Below, piece by piece: positions 26,225 through 39,368 of a DNA stretch of 64,000 nt (position 1 is its first letter; every line of letters begins with the position of its first letter). The position numbers and the translations under genes were made by a program. The stretch spans positions 1 to 64,000 of the forward strand of contig JAKURY010000012.1 of the NCBI GenBank assembly GCA_022452145.1. Direction: 5' to 3'. The notes below the pieces were generated by a model. It made no database searches. It worked only from the letters and a program-made list of their open reading frames with translations, and had not been told where the DNA came from. The stretch is from Acidimicrobiales bacterium (GTDB taxonomy: Bacteria; Actinomycetota; Acidimicrobiia; Acidimicrobiales; MedAcidi-G1).

Positions 26225-27136
26225 GTGAGACGCTCTTCCCGATTCCAGCTCGCCGTGCACACGGCTCCGCTGGTCGTCCTGCTGGCGATCGCCGTGGTGG
26301 CATCCGCCTGCGGATCATCGATCACGGCCGTACGTGTGGGCAACTCCACCCTCGACCGGGACGGTGTGGCCGACCTCGTCGCCGAGGTCACCGGGAGGCC
26401 GGCCGACGCGACCATCGACGCCGCGGCCACCGCCGGAGTGGTCGATCGCTTCGTCCGCTACGAGGCGCTCGTCGACCTCCTGGCCGAGTACGGCGTGGTG
26501 TCCACGCCCGAGGACCGGTCCACGGCGCGGGATCGCCTCATCGCAGCCGGCCTGGACGCCGGCGACCCCTCCCTTCCCCGCCTGATTGCCTGGCAGGCCG
26601 CCCTGGACCTGGTAGAGGCCGGCGGTGCGGGGGTCCAGGCCGCCTACGAGGCACACGCCTCGCTGCTGGCCCACGAACTGTGCACCAGCCACATCCTGGT
26701 GTCCGACGAGGACGACGCCCATGCCGTCCTGTACCTGTTGGAGTCCGGCGGGGACTTCGCAGCGCTCGCCGCCTCGGTGTCCCAGGACCCGGGTTCCGGA
26801 CAGTCTGGTGGTTCGCTGGGTTGTGTTCCCCTCGGCGCCTTCGTGCCGACCTTCGAGCGGGCCGCCCTCGGGGCCCTGGCCGAGGGTCGCACGCTCGTCG
26901 GGCCGGTGCCCAGCCAGTTCGGCTTCCACGTGATCCGCGTCGACGAGGTGCGCAACCTCGAACCGGTGCCCTTCGCCGAGGTCGGCCCCAGGGCCTCGGC
27001 CGCACTTCTGCAGGTGGCCGGGCTGAGCCGTGAAATCCTGGTGGATGCCCGCTACGGCACGTGGGACCGTGCCGTGGGTCGGGTGGCTCCGCCTGCCGGG
27101 CCGTTGGCACCCGCCCTGGCCCGGTTGGGGTCGTGA
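26225..27136 (+). CDS. PpiC-type peptidyl-prolyl isomerase lipoprotein (SurA-like)
   Basis: 303 residues. It has a lipoprotein signal with lipobox ASAC (Cys29), an N-terminal helical SurA-like region and a parvulin domain around residues 155-245: CTSHILVSDEDDA, DFAALAASVSQDPGSGQSGG and GPVPSQFGFHVIRVDE. It would assist folding of exported proteins at the outer face of the membrane. It takes the place held by lipoprotein LpqU in mycobacteria, between mfd and eno. The GTG follows TAGCAT (26210-26215) by 9 nt, so the leader is at most a few bases. The stop overlaps mazG (GTGA). Confidence 0.9.
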   Translation: MRRSSRFQLAVHTAPLVVLLAIAVVASACGSSITAVRVGNSTLDRDGVADLVAEVTGRPADATIDAAATAGVVDRFVRYEALVDLLAEYGVVSTPEDRSTARDRLIAAGLDAGDPSLPRLIAWQAALDLVEAGGAGVQAAYEAHASLLAHELCTSHILVSDEDDAHAVLYLLESGGDFAALAASVSQDPGSGQSGGSLGCVPLGAFVPTFERAALGALAEGRTLVGPVPSQFGFHVIRVDEVRNLEPVPFAEVGPRASAALLQVAGLSREILVDARYGTWDRAVGRVAPPAGPLAPALARLGS

Positions 27137-28533
27137 CCGCATCCCTGCCCGGCGTCACCGTGGTCGGCCTGGGGCCCGCCGGACCCGAGCTCTGCAACAC
27201 CGCCACCTTGGACGCGATAGCCGCACATCGCCACCGGTTCGTCCGTACGGCCCGCCACCCGGCGGTCGGCGTGCTGGGTGGGAGCGTGGTGGCCCTCGAC
27301 CACCACTACGAGACGGCCGGGACCTTCGCCGAGGTCTACGCCGGGGTGGTCGCCGAGGTGGTGGCCGCCGCCGAGGCCCACGGGAGCGTCCTGTACGCCG
27401 TGCCGGGTTCGCCGATGGTGGCCGAGCACACGGTCGAGATGCTGCTGGCCGACGACCGCGTCGACGTGGAGCTGGTTGCGGCCCTCTCCTTCGTGGACCT
27501 GGCCTGGGTACGCCTGGGCGTCGATCCCCTTGCCGAGGGGGTCCGGATCGTGGACGGCAGGCGTTTCCCGGTGGAGGCCGCCGGCGAGCGGGGCCCGTTG
27601 CTCGTCGCCCAGGTGGACACGGCCGAGGTGCTGGCCGACCTGGTGGCCGCCGTCCCCGACCCGCCGGAGGAACCGGTGATCGTGCTGCAGGCGCTGGGCA
27701 CCCCCGACGAGCGGATCTTCTCCGTGGCCTGGGACGACATGGCGTCCAGCGTCGTCGTCGACCACCTCACCTCGATCTTCGTTCCACGGCTGGCCGCGCC
27801 GATCGCCGTCGAGATCCAGCGGTTCGCCGAGTTGGTGGCCGTCCTTCGCCGGGAATGTCCGTGGGACGCCGACCAGACGCACACGTCTCTGCGGCCGCAC
27901 CTCCTGGAGGAGGCCCACGAGGTGCTTGAGGCCCTCGACGGTTTCGACGAGGCGACCGGAGAGGGGTCCGGGGCCCTCGAGGAGGAGTTGGGAGACCTGC
28001 TCTTCCAGGTGGTGTTCCACGCCCGGATAGCAGCCGACGACGGTCGCTTCGACCTTGCCGACGTGGCCCGGGGCATCCACGACAAGCTCCGCCACCGCCA
28101 CCCCCACGTCTTCGGCGACGTGGTGGCCTCCGATGCCGGAGCTGTGCTGGCCAACTGGGACCGGATCAAGCAGGCGGAGAAGGGTCGGGCTTCGAGCCTC
28201 GACGGGATACCGACCACGCTCCCGGCCCTCGCCACCGCCCAGAAGGTGGTCCGCCGCGCCGCCGGCGTGGGCCTGGTGCCGGAGGTTCCGAGCACCGCGG
28301 CACCGACGGATGCCGACTCCCTGGGTGACATGCTCCTCGGGTTGGCAGCGGCCGCCCGGGAGGCCGGCCTGGACGCGGAAGACGCCCTGCGGGGTGCCGT
28401 GGCCCGGTTCTCGACTTCGGTCCGGGCCGTGGAGGCCATGGCCGTCGCCGACGGCCTGGACCTCCGGAACGCTGCGCCCGACGTGGTCGCCGACTACCGC
28501 AGCCGCACCCCCGGGACCTCCGGGCACGGCTAG
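27133..28533 (+). CDS. mazG: MazG nucleotide pyrophosphohydrolase with N-terminal tetrapyrrole-methylase-like domain
   Basis: 466 residues in two parts, the layout of B. subtilis YabN. Residues 1-220 form a TP-methylase-like domain (VTVVGLGPAGPELCNTATLD, VLYAVPGSPMVAEHTVEMLL). The rest is all-alpha MazG: RRECPWDADQTHTSLRPHLL, EEAHEVLEAL, EEELGDLLFQVVFHARIA and KLRHRHPHVFGDV, with the EExxE/ExxD metal ligands. MazG hydrolyses NTPs to NMP and pyrophosphate. The activity of the first domain is uncertain. It is coupled to the upstream lipoprotein by a GTGA overlap. Confidence 0.94.
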   Translation: MTASLPGVTVVGLGPAGPELCNTATLDAIAAHRHRFVRTARHPAVGVLGGSVVALDHHYETAGTFAEVYAGVVAEVVAAAEAHGSVLYAVPGSPMVAEHTVEMLLADDRVDVELVAALSFVDLAWVRLGVDPLAEGVRIVDGRRFPVEAAGERGPLLVAQVDTAEVLADLVAAVPDPPEEPVIVLQALGTPDERIFSVAWDDMASSVVVDHLTSIFVPRLAAPIAVEIQRFAELVAVLRRECPWDADQTHTSLRPHLLEEAHEVLEALDGFDEATGEGSGALEEELGDLLFQVVFHARIAADDGRFDLADVARGIHDKLRHRHPHVFGDVVASDAGAVLANWDRIKQAEKGRASSLDGIPTTLPALATAQKVVRRAAGVGLVPEVPSTAAPTDADSLGDMLLGLAAAAREAGLDAEDALRGAVARFSTSVRAVEAMAVADGLDLRNAAPDVVADYRSRTPGTSGHG

Positions 28534-28593
28534 CGTCGTCATCGTCGACCGCCGCCGGCCGGGACGCCCCGGATGGCCCGACCAGCGCGGTAG

Positions 28594-29898
<1,305 letters not shown>

Positions 29899-29902
29899 GT
29901 CG

Positions 29903-30229
29903 GTGCGTTCCGGTACCACGCGTCGCCTCTCGCTCCTGGGTGTCACGTTGGCAGCTGTTGCCGCAGCCCTGGCGCTCGGGGTGGTGCCGTTCCGGGACTG
30001 GCTGGAGCAGCGGGAGCGCACGGCTGACCTGCAGGCGCAGGTCGACGAGGTCGACGCGGTCAACCGGGAGTACGAGGACCGCATCGACGCGCTGAACACC
30101 GACGAGGAGATCGAGCGTCGGGCCCGGTCGGACTACAACCTCATCCGACCGGACGAGGAGGCGTACGCGGTCCTGCCGCCTCCCCGGACCGAGCATCAGG
30201 TTCCCGGCATCTGGCCGTTCGGTAACTGA
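29903..30229 (+). CDS. ftsB: Septum formation initiator, FtsB/DivIC family
   Basis: 108 residues. It has a short basic cytoplasmic start, one membrane segment (LSLLGVTLAAVAAALALGVV), a coiled coil (RTADLQAQVDEVDAVNREYE) and the FtsB-type end DEEIERRARSDYNLIRPDEE. It would join FtsL and FtsQ in the divisome. GTG 29903 follows the enolase stop by 4 nt. In most actinobacteria DUF501 and ppx come next; here they lie 14.6 kb away. The last six codons are duplicated just after the stop. Confidence 0.9.
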   Translation: MRSGTTRRLSLLGVTLAAVAAALALGVVPFRDWLEQRERTADLQAQVDEVDAVNREYEDRIDALNTDEEIERRARSDYNLIRPDEEAYAVLPPPRTEHQVPGIWPFGN

Positions 30230-30255
30230 TGCATCTGGCCGTTCGGTAACCGAAC
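30207..30255 (+). repeat. 20-bp direct repeat across the ftsB stop, with a dyad
   Basis: GCATCTGGCCGTTCGGTAAC occurs at 30207-30226 (last codons of ftsB) and again at 30231-30250. The second copy continues into GTTCGGTAACCGAAC (30241-30255), a perfect inverted repeat around one central base. It has no hairpin loop, so an operator is likelier than a terminator. It lies upstream of the exporter operon and at the left edge of the island. Confidence 0.7.
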
Positions 30256-30307
30256 CGGGGTCCTCCCTCGGCGCCACCCCGGCAGGGGTTCCGTGGGGGT
30301 CCCGGGC

Positions 30308-30395
30308 TACGGTCCCGGCCCAACCTCGTCGCCGGCGGCCGTCCGGAGGAGATCCGACCATGAGAAGCATTCCCCATGAACGGGGCGTGAGGTGA
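30308..30395 (+). promoter_or_regulatory. Leader of the ABC exporter operon with an 11-codon upstream ORF
   Basis: TACGGT (30308-30313) is a likely -10. The best SD of the region, GGAGGAGA, serves ATG 30360, which opens a short frame (MRSIPHERGVR) ending at TGA 30393-30395. That stop overlaps the GTG start of the ATPase gene (GTGA), which has no good SD of its own. This suggests the ATPase is translated by re-initiation after the leader peptide. Confidence 0.5.
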
Positions 30396-31351
30396 CGAGG
30401 GTGGTGCCGGCCGTAGAGGCCGAGGGCCTGGCCCGCACCTTCGGGGAGGTGAGGGCCGTTGACGGGATCGACCTGTCCGTCGCTCGCGGCGAGGTATTCG
30501 GCTTCCTCGGCCCGAACGGTGCCGGCAAGTCGACGGTCGTCCGGATGCTCACGACCCTGCTCCGACCGACCGCCGGCACGGCCCGGGTGGGTGGGCACGA
30601 CGTCGTCTCCGGGTCGGCGGCCGTACGCAGGACCATCGGCGTGGCGCTCCAGGATGCGGCGATCGATCCGCTCATGACGGGCCACGAGCTGATCCGCCTG
30701 CAGTCCGTCCTGCACGGGATCCCAAGGGCGGCGGCACGGGCCCGTGGTGGCGAGTTGCTGGAGAGGGTCGGGCTGACCGCTGCGGCCGGGCGGCGGGTCG
30801 GCACCTACTCGGGAGGGATGCGGCGGCGCCTGGACCTCGCCATGTCGCTGGTGCACCAGCCGGAGATCCTCTTCCTGGACGAGCCGACCACCGGGCTGGA
30901 TCCGACCAGCCGCCAGGCACTCTGGGAGGAGGTGCGACGGCTGAACACCGAGTACGGGACCACCGTTTTCCTCACCACGCAGTACCTCGAGGAGGCCGAC
31001 CAGCTGGCCGACCGGATCGCCATCATCGACGCCGGACGGCTGGTGCGGGAGGGAACTCCGGAGGCGCTCAAGGGGTCAGTCGGCGCGCCCACGCTGCGAA
31101 TCGACGTGGCCCAGGGGTCCGTGGAGACCGCCCGGGTCGTCCTGCGTGCCTTCGGCCCGGACCGGCCTGCACGAGAAGGTCGGGTGGCCATCGGCCTGGA
31201 CGGTGGTGCCGCCAGGGTGGCCGACGTCGTCAGGGCCCTCGACGGGGCCGGTGTCGTCGTTGACCACCTGGAGCTGGATGCCCCGAGCCTCGACGACGTC
31301 TTCGCCGAGGCGACCGGCCGTCGCCTGGAGGGCGCCGGGGAGGAGTTGTGA
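30392..31351 (+). CDS. ABC-2 exporter ATP-binding protein (DrrA-like)
   Basis: 319 residues. It has Walker A GPNGAGKST, Q-loop LQDAAIDPLMTG, signature YSGGMRRRLDLAMSL, Walker B ILFLDEPTTGLDP and an atypical switch region LTTQYLEEADQLADR with Gln where the H-loop His is expected. The C-terminal roughly 90 residues resemble the regulatory extension of daunorubicin-type ATPases (DrrA). It should power the two ABC-2 permeases encoded downstream. The substrate is unknown: drugs, lipids or glycans are all possible. Its start is discussed with the leader peptide. Confidence 0.92.
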   Translation: MTRVVPAVEAEGLARTFGEVRAVDGIDLSVARGEVFGFLGPNGAGKSTVVRMLTTLLRPTAGTARVGGHDVVSGSAAVRRTIGVALQDAAIDPLMTGHELIRLQSVLHGIPRAAARARGGELLERVGLTAAAGRRVGTYSGGMRRRLDLAMSLVHQPEILFLDEPTTGLDPTSRQALWEEVRRLNTEYGTTVFLTTQYLEEADQLADRIAIIDAGRLVREGTPEALKGSVGAPTLRIDVAQGSVETARVVLRAFGPDRPAREGRVAIGLDGGAARVADVVRALDGAGVVVDHLELDAPSLDDVFAEATGRRLEGAGEEL

Positions 31352-32157
31352 TGTCGGCCGGGGTGGTCGGCGCATCCGGCCGGTTGCCGGCCATCCGGCA
31401 GACAGCGGCGTTGGCGCGTCGGTCGGTGGTGGCCGAGCGGCGACAGCTGCTCAACATCCTGCCGGGGCTCGTCTTCCCCCTCCTGCTGGCAGCCGTCTAC
31501 TCGAGGCAGTTCTCCCGGGCGCTCGCCATGCCCGGCTTTCCCGAAGTGGATTCCTTCCTCGACTTCATCCTCCCGGCGTGCGTGGTCCAGGCCGTGTCCT
31601 TCGGTGCCACGGCCGCCGGGACCGAGTTGGCCCTGGACATCGAGAACGGCTTCTTCGATCGGCTGGTGGCCTCGCCGGTGGCCCGGTTCCCGATCCTGCT
31701 GGGCCGCCTGGCCGGCGCCTCGCTGGTCGCCGCCATCAAGGCTGCGATCCTCGTGGCGGTGTTCCTGGCCTTCGGAGCCGAGGTGAAGGGCGGGCCAGCG
31801 GCCGTGCTGGTCATCATGGTCGTTGCTGCCCTGCTGGTGCTGGCCATCGGTGGGGTGGGGCAGGTGCTGGCCATCCGGACCGGCTCACAGGAGGCGGTGG
31901 CGGCCACCTTCCCGCTGGTCTTCGTGGGGATCTTCATGAGCTCGGCGTTCTTCCCGACGGCGCTCATGTCGGGCTGGTTCCGGGTGGTGGCCGAAAGCAA
32001 CCCGGTCACCTGGGTCATCGACCCGACCCGCCGGCTGGTGATCTCCGGGTGGTCGGCCGGCGATGCACTCCAGGCCATGGCGGTGCCTGCGATGGTCGGG
32101 CTCGTCACGGTGTCCCTGGCGGTCCGGGCGCTCCACCGGAAGCTGGGTAGGCCATGA
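31351..32157 (+). CDS. ABC-2 type permease (DrrB-like), first
   Basis: 268 residues with about six membrane segments (LLNILPGLVFPLLLAAVY, VLVIMVVAALLVLAIGGVG, ATFPLVFVGIFMSSAFFPT and others). It carries the ABC-2 family signature ENGFFDRLVASPVARFPILLGRL, the cytoplasmic helix that contacts the ATPase. The start is ATG 31351, one base overlapping the upstream TGA, behind GGGAGGAG. It probably pairs with the following permease as a heterodimer. Confidence 0.92.
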   Translation: MSAGVVGASGRLPAIRQTAALARRSVVAERRQLLNILPGLVFPLLLAAVYSRQFSRALAMPGFPEVDSFLDFILPACVVQAVSFGATAAGTELALDIENGFFDRLVASPVARFPILLGRLAGASLVAAIKAAILVAVFLAFGAEVKGGPAAVLVIMVVAALLVLAIGGVGQVLAIRTGSQEAVAATFPLVFVGIFMSSAFFPTALMSGWFRVVAESNPVTWVIDPTRRLVISGWSAGDALQAMAVPAMVGLVTVSLAVRALHRKLGRP

Positions 32158-32969
32158 CCACCACGCTGGCCACCCGTCCGGTTCCCCTTGCCGGCGACGG
32201 CCTCGGCCATTCGGCGGCCGTGGTGGTGGCGCTGGCCCGCAGGGGCATGGCGCGGATGGTGGCCCGGCCGTCCCTGGTGATCCCGACGTTCGTGATGCCA
32301 CTGTTCTTCATCGTCAGCTTCACCGGAGCCTTCAGCTCCCTGGCCCGCCTGGAGGGCTACGGCACGTCGAACGTGCACGACTGGATGGCGCCCTACGCCG
32401 CCCTGCAGGGTTCGGTGTTCGCCGGGATAGGGGGCGCCTCGTCGGCGGCCGACGACCTGGAGACCGGCTTCTTCGACCGACTGCTCCTCGCTCCGGGCAG
32501 CCGCCTTCCCATCCTCATCGGCACGGCCACCTACTCCGGTCTCCGATCGTTCATACCGACGACGGCGGTGCTGCTGGCCTCGTCGCTGGGCGGCCTGTCG
32601 CTCAGGGGCGGTCCGCTCGGCCTGGTGTGCCTGTACGCGGCGACCGTCGGTATGGCCGTCGTCTTCTGCCTCCTGGGCCTGACCGTCGCCTACCGGATGC
32701 GGACCATGCGCTCCATGATGCTGGTCCAGGTCGTGGGCTTCAGCTCGATGTTCATGTCCACCGGCCAGGTGCCGCTCCACTTCATGGAGGGCTGGCTGAG
32801 GGTCGTCGCCGGGTTCAACCCGATGACCGACGTCCTGCAGTTCGCGCGCCAGGGCTTCCTGGGTCCGCTCTCCTGGTCGACGACCTGGCCGGGTGCGTCG
32901 GCCCTGCTGCTCCTGGTCTTGGCAACCGGCCTGGCCGCCCGTCGATCGTTGGGAAAGATGGCTTCGTGA
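32154..32969 (+). CDS. ABC-2 type permease (DrrB-like), second
   Basis: 271 residues, about six membrane helices, with the coupling signature [21 protein letters not shown] matching its neighbour. It starts ATGA-overlapping at 32154. The order ATPase-permease-permease with tight overlaps is one operon. The late segment [17 protein letters not shown] is typical of the family. Confidence 0.92.
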   Translation: MTTTLATRPVPLAGDGLGHSAAVVVALARRGMARMVARPSLVIPTFVMPLFFIVSFTGAFSSLARLEGYGTSNVHDWMAPYAALQGSVFAGIGGASSAADDLETGFFDRLLLAPGSRLPILIGTATYSGLRSFIPTTAVLLASSLGGLSLRGGPLGLVCLYAATVGMAVVFCLLGLTVAYRMRTMRSMMLVQVVGFSSMFMSTGQVPLHFMEGWLRVVAGFNPMTDVLQFARQGFLGPLSWSTTWPGASALLLLVLATGLAARRSLGKMAS

Positions 32970-33054
32970 GTGCCGGGGCCATCGGGGGTCGGCACTAGGG
33001 TCCACGGCCTCGGCCGGGTGGGCACCAGGGCCACTGGACCCGGGAAGGGAAACG

Positions 33055-33516
33055 ATGCAGGTTTCGATGACCATCAACGGGACTGCGGTCTCGCACGACG
33101 TAGAGCCCCGCACGCTGCTCGTGCACTTCATCCGTGAGGACGCCGGTCTGACCGGTACGAACATCGGCTGCGACTCGTCGTCATGCGGGGCGTGCACCAT
33201 CCATGTGAATGGCGAGGCGGTGAAGTCCTGCACGATGCTGGCCGTCCAGGCGGACGGTCAGGACATCACCACCATCGAGGGCCTCGCCGACGGCGACGAC
33301 CTTCATCCGATGCAGCAGGCCTTCCACGAGTGCCACGCCCTGCAGTGCGGATACTGCACGCCTGGCATGGTGATGGCCGCCGTGTCGCTACTGGACGAGG
33401 TTCCCGACCCGACCGAGGCCGAGGTGCGCGAGGGGTTGGAGGGAAACCTCTGTCGTTGCACCGGCTACCACAACATTGTGGCCGCCGTGCTCCAGGCTGC
33501 GGGGGGCGCCCGATGA
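33055..33516 (+). CDS. coxS: [2Fe-2S] small subunit of a CO-dehydrogenase/xanthine-oxidase-type molybdenum hydroxylase (CoxS)
   Basis: 153 residues. Plant-type [2Fe-2S] cysteines are Cys39, 44, 47 and 59 ([20 protein letters not shown]). The second, helical cluster uses Cys98, Cys101, Cys133 and Cys135 ([16 protein letters not shown]). It passes electrons from the molybdenum subunit to the FAD subunit. An SD (GAAGGGA) precedes ATG 33055, and a -10-like TAGGGT lies near 32998. The ATGA overlap with coxM shows one operon. No large (CoxL) subunit gene is in the window. Confidence 0.93.
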   Translation: MQVSMTINGTAVSHDVEPRTLLVHFIREDAGLTGTNIGCDSSSCGACTIHVNGEAVKSCTMLAVQADGQDITTIEGLADGDDLHPMQQAFHECHALQCGYCTPGMVMAAVSLLDEVPDPTEAEVREGLEGNLCRCTGYHNIVAAVLQAAGGAR

Positions 33517-34337
33517 TCCCCGTCGCCTTCGACTACGAGTTGGCCACCTCGGCCGAGCACGCCCTGTCCCTCCTGGCGGAGCACGGCGACGACGCCAAGC
33601 TCCTGGCCGGCGGGCACTCCCTGCTGCCCCTCATGAAGTACCGGCTGGCGGCCCCTGCGGTGGTGGTCGACATCGGCCGCCTGTCAGACCTCTCCTACGT
33701 GCGCGACGACGGCGACGTGCTGGCCATCGGCGCCCTGACCCGGCACCGCGACGTGGAGGTCAGCGACCTGGTCCGCAGCCAGGCCGGCCTGCTGGCGGCC
33801 GCCACGTCCAAGGTGGGCGACCCCCAGGTCCGCCACCGGGGGACCCTCGGGGGTGCACTGGCCCACGGGGACCCGGCCTCGGACCTGCCTGCCGCCATCA
33901 TCGCCCTGGGGGGGTCGATGGTCGTCCAGGGGCCGTCCGGCACCCGGGAGGTGCCCGTCGACGACTTCTTCACCGGCTTCCTCGAGACGGCCATCGGTGA
34001 GGAGGAGCTCCTCACCGAGGTACGGATCCCCAAGGCGCCCGATGCCCGCTGGTCGTTCCAGAAGTTCAACCGAAGGGCCCAGGACTGGGCGATCGTCGGC
34101 GCCGCCGTGATCGTCGATGGTGACACCTGTGGTGTGGGCCTGGTGAACATGGACTCCCGTCCGGTTCGGGCTGGCGCCGTCGAGGCGGCGGTCGCCTCGG
34201 GTGCATCGGCGGCCGAGGCCGCCGCATCGGCCGCAGACGGCCTGGAGCCGCCGAGTGACCTGAACGCGGGGGTGGACTACCGCTGCCACCTGGCCCGGGT
34301 GCTGACCCGCAGGGGGCTGGAGGAGTCGGGCTGCTGA
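33513..34337 (+). CDS. coxM: FAD-binding medium subunit of the molybdenum hydroxylase (CoxM)
   Basis: 274 residues. It has the FAD motifs [17 protein letters not shown] and [19 protein letters not shown], the two glycine-rich signatures of CoxM/XDH medium subunits, and the C-terminal CO-dehydrogenase flavoprotein domain ([20 protein letters not shown]). It takes electrons from CoxS and passes them to the acceptor. Aerobic CO dehydrogenase is the best-known complex, but aldehyde, nicotine and other hydroxylases share these subunits, so the substrate is undecided without CoxL. Confidence 0.92.
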   Translation: MIPVAFDYELATSAEHALSLLAEHGDDAKLLAGGHSLLPLMKYRLAAPAVVVDIGRLSDLSYVRDDGDVLAIGALTRHRDVEVSDLVRSQAGLLAAATSKVGDPQVRHRGTLGGALAHGDPASDLPAAIIALGGSMVVQGPSGTREVPVDDFFTGFLETAIGEEELLTEVRIPKAPDARWSFQKFNRRAQDWAIVGAAVIVDGDTCGVGLVNMDSRPVRAGAVEAAVASGASAAEAAASAADGLEPPSDLNAGVDYRCHLARVLTRRGLEESGC

Positions 34338-34394
34338 GGCGTGCCTGAACGGTCGGGCCGCCGACCGGAGATGGCCACGCCGTAGCCTTGGGGG

Positions 34395-35318
34395 ATGGTC
34401 GAGCCCAGCGACATCCGCGACGTCGCCTCGGTGGATGCCGTGGCCTCGGCGCTAGCCGGCCAGGACTACCTGGCCGACGAGGGGCTGGCCACCGCCGTCT
34501 ACCTGGCCCTGCGCCTCCGCCGGCCGCTGCTCCTGGAGGGCGAGGCCGGCGTGGGCAAGACCGAGGTCGCCCGGGCCCTGGCAGCCTGGTCGGGTGGCGA
34601 GCTGATCCGCCTGCAGTGCTACGAGGGGATCGACGCCTCCCAGGCCGTCTACGAATGGGACTACTCCCGCCAGCTGCTGCACCTCCGGGCGGTCGAGGCC
34701 TCGGGCGCGGCCACCGGATCCGACGTGGCCGAGATCACCGACGAGCTCTACGACGAGCGGTTCCTGGTCCGTCGCCCCCTGCTCCGGTCGCTCTCGGCAG
34801 TCGACGGCGTGCCCCCTGTGCTGCTCATCGACGAGGTGGATCGGGCCGACGACGAGTTCGAGGCCTTCCTCCTGGAGATCCTCTCCGACTACGCCATCTC
34901 GGTGCCCGAGCTGGGCACCTTCCGGGCCGAGGTTCCCCCGGTGGTGGTCATCACGTCGAACCGCACCCGGGACGTGCACGACGCCCTGAAGCGTCGCTGC
35001 CTCTACCACTGGGTGCAGCACCCGGACGTGGACCGGGAGGTGGAGATCCTCAGGGTCAGGGCACCGCACGTGCCAGCAGCGCTGGCGCGCGACGTCGCCG
35101 TGTTGGCCGCCGAGCTCCGAGACATGGGGCTCTACAAGCCTCCCGGGGTGGCCGAGACCCTGGACTGGGCCGAGGCGCTGGTGCTGGTCGGCGTCGACGA
35201 CCTTGACGAGACGGCCATCGAGACGACCATCGGTGCCCTGCTGAAGTACCGCGAGGACCAGGATCGCCTGCGGTCCCGGGGCTTCGGCGAGTTGGTCGGC
35301 CTACTCCGCGGGGCCTGA
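34395..35318 (+). CDS. coxD: MoxR-type AAA+ ATPase (CoxD-like)
   Basis: 307 residues. It has Walker A LLEGEAGVGKTEVARALA, Walker B VLLIDEVDRADDEFEAFLLE, sensor 1 VITSNRTRDVHDALKRRC and a C-terminal lid. In Oligotropha, CoxD works with CoxE to mature the CuSMo active site of CO dehydrogenase; MoxR/VWA pairs generally act as metal-insertion chaperones. TAGCCT (34383-34388) lies 6 nt before the ATG, so the mRNA is leaderless and the pair can be expressed independently of coxSM. Confidence 0.9.
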   Translation: MVEPSDIRDVASVDAVASALAGQDYLADEGLATAVYLALRLRRPLLLEGEAGVGKTEVARALAAWSGGELIRLQCYEGIDASQAVYEWDYSRQLLHLRAVEASGAATGSDVAEITDELYDERFLVRRPLLRSLSAVDGVPPVLLIDEVDRADDEFEAFLLEILSDYAISVPELGTFRAEVPPVVVITSNRTRDVHDALKRRCLYHWVQHPDVDREVEILRVRAPHVPAALARDVAVLAAELRDMGLYKPPGVAETLDWAEALVLVGVDDLDETAIETTIGALLKYREDQDRLRSRGFGELVGLLRGA

Positions 35319-35321
35319 CCC

Positions 35322-36446
35322 GTGCCGGCTCCCGTCGAGCAGACCCTGGACCGCCACCTCGTCGGCTTCGTCGACGTCCTGCGCCGGTCGGGTCTCGACG
35401 TTCCGCTGGGGAGCACCCTGGAGTTCGGACGGGCGGTGGCTGCCGTCGGCGCCGGGACCCGGTCCGGCGTCTACTGGGCGGGTCGGGCCACGCTGGTCAG
35501 ACGCCCCGAGGACGTGGGCACCTACGACGAGGCCTTCCAGCGTCACTGGATGGGTGCTGTTCCCGGCACGCGGGTGACCACCGAGCAACCCACCATCACC
35601 CTGCTCCTGGACGTCGCCGACGATGCCGACGGGGACCCGGACCCAGCCGGCGAGTCGGATCGCCACGACGACCACCTGAGCGTCCGGTGGTCCCGGACCG
35701 AGGTACTGGGGTCTAGGGACTTCGCCGATTGCACCGACGAGGAGCTAGCCGAGCTGCACGACCTGATGGCCGGGCTCCGGCTCTTCGGGGCCACCCGACG
35801 GTGTCGGCGTCTCCGTCCGGCGGCCCATCGAGGTCGCCCCGACCTCCGGCGGACTGTCCGGGCAGCCCTGCGGACCGGGGGCGAGCCCATGAAGCGGGCC
35901 TTCTCCGAGCCGGGGACGCGTCCCAGGCGCCTGGTCCTCCTGCTGGACGTGAGCGGTTCCATGGAGCCCTATGCGCGGGCCCTGATCCGGTTCCTGCACG
36001 CTGCGATGGTCGGGCGCCGCGACGTGGAGGCCTTCGCCCTGGGAACCCGCCTGACCCGCCTGACCCGTGAGCTGTCCACACGTGATCCGGATGCCGCCCT
36101 CTCCCGGGCCGCCGGGGCCGTCACGGACTGGTCGGGGGGGACCCGCCTGGGGGACGGGTTGAGGGCCTTCAACGACACCTGGGGTGTCCCCGGAATGGCC
36201 CGTGGGGCCACCGTAGTGGTGCTCTCGGACGGCTGGGACCGGGGCGAACCGGCCGTCATGGAGGAGCAGATGGCCCGCCTGCACCGGGTGGCCCACGAGG
36301 TGATCTGGGTGAATCCGCTGAAGGCCTCGCCGGGCTATGCGCCGATCGCCCGGGGTATGGCCGCGGCCCTGCCCCATGTGGACCGATTCCTGGAGGGGCA
36401 CTCGTTGGACTCCCTCCGGGACCTGGCAGACCTCCTGGCAGGCTGA
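35322..36446 (+). CDS. coxE: VWA-domain protein CoxE
   Basis: 374 residues. The C-terminal half is a von Willebrand A domain with MIDAS DVSGSM (LVLLLDVSGSMEPYARALI), the Thr in SGGTRLGDGL and the Asp in VVLSDGWDRGEP. The N-terminal half (HLVGFVDVLRRSGLDVPLGS) is typical of CoxE. It partners the AAA+ protein encoded 3 nt upstream. The ppc gene converges on it with a 15-bp gap. Confidence 0.9.
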   Translation: MPAPVEQTLDRHLVGFVDVLRRSGLDVPLGSTLEFGRAVAAVGAGTRSGVYWAGRATLVRRPEDVGTYDEAFQRHWMGAVPGTRVTTEQPTITLLLDVADDADGDPDPAGESDRHDDHLSVRWSRTEVLGSRDFADCTDEELAELHDLMAGLRLFGATRRCRRLRPAAHRGRPDLRRTVRAALRTGGEPMKRAFSEPGTRPRRLVLLLDVSGSMEPYARALIRFLHAAMVGRRDVEAFALGTRLTRLTRELSTRDPDAALSRAAGAVTDWSGGTRLGDGLRAFNDTWGVPGMARGATVVVLSDGWDRGEPAVMEEQMARLHRVAHEVIWVNPLKASPGYAPIARGMAAALPHVDRFLEGHSLDSLRDLADLLAG

Positions 36447-36461
36447 GTCGTCGGGGCCGGG

Positions 36462-39191
<2,730 letters not shown>

Positions 39192-39230
39192 GAAAGAAAC
39201 CTACCGGAAATCATCCTTCTCGTTCCATCT

Positions 39231-39261
39231 ACTTGAATCTCAGGAAAGATTCGTGCACAAT
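39231..39261 (+). promoter_or_regulatory. Candidate mcl promoter with an inverted repeat between -35 and -10
   Basis: TTGAAT (39233-39238), a 17-bp spacer and CACAAT (39256-39261) form a possible promoter. Inside it lies GAATCT-CAGGAA-AGATTC (39235-39252), a 6-bp inverted repeat. The 10-mer GGAAAGATTC (39243-39252) recurs on the opposite strand before the glyoxylate aminotransferase gene at 46277-46286. The stretch is distinctly AT-richer than its surroundings. Confidence 0.45.
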
Positions 39262-39368
39262 GGCCTCTACCGCAGGGGGGTGCCCGGCCGCAGGGTGGCG
39301 TTCGGACCATATCCGTGGACCGATGCATCTCTCCGACCGATCGCTGCCATCTCTCCACCGGAGCAACT

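Noticed and set aside
30207-30255. Phage or integrative-element attachment site
   Set aside because: The direct repeats are only 24 bp apart, there is no integrase or tRNA there, and no second copy is seen at the other island edge.
31497-33233. 578-codon minus-strand frame opposite the ABC permeases
   Set aside because: Antisense of hydrophobic coding sequence gives Arg/Gly/Gln-rich filler with no recognisable domain.
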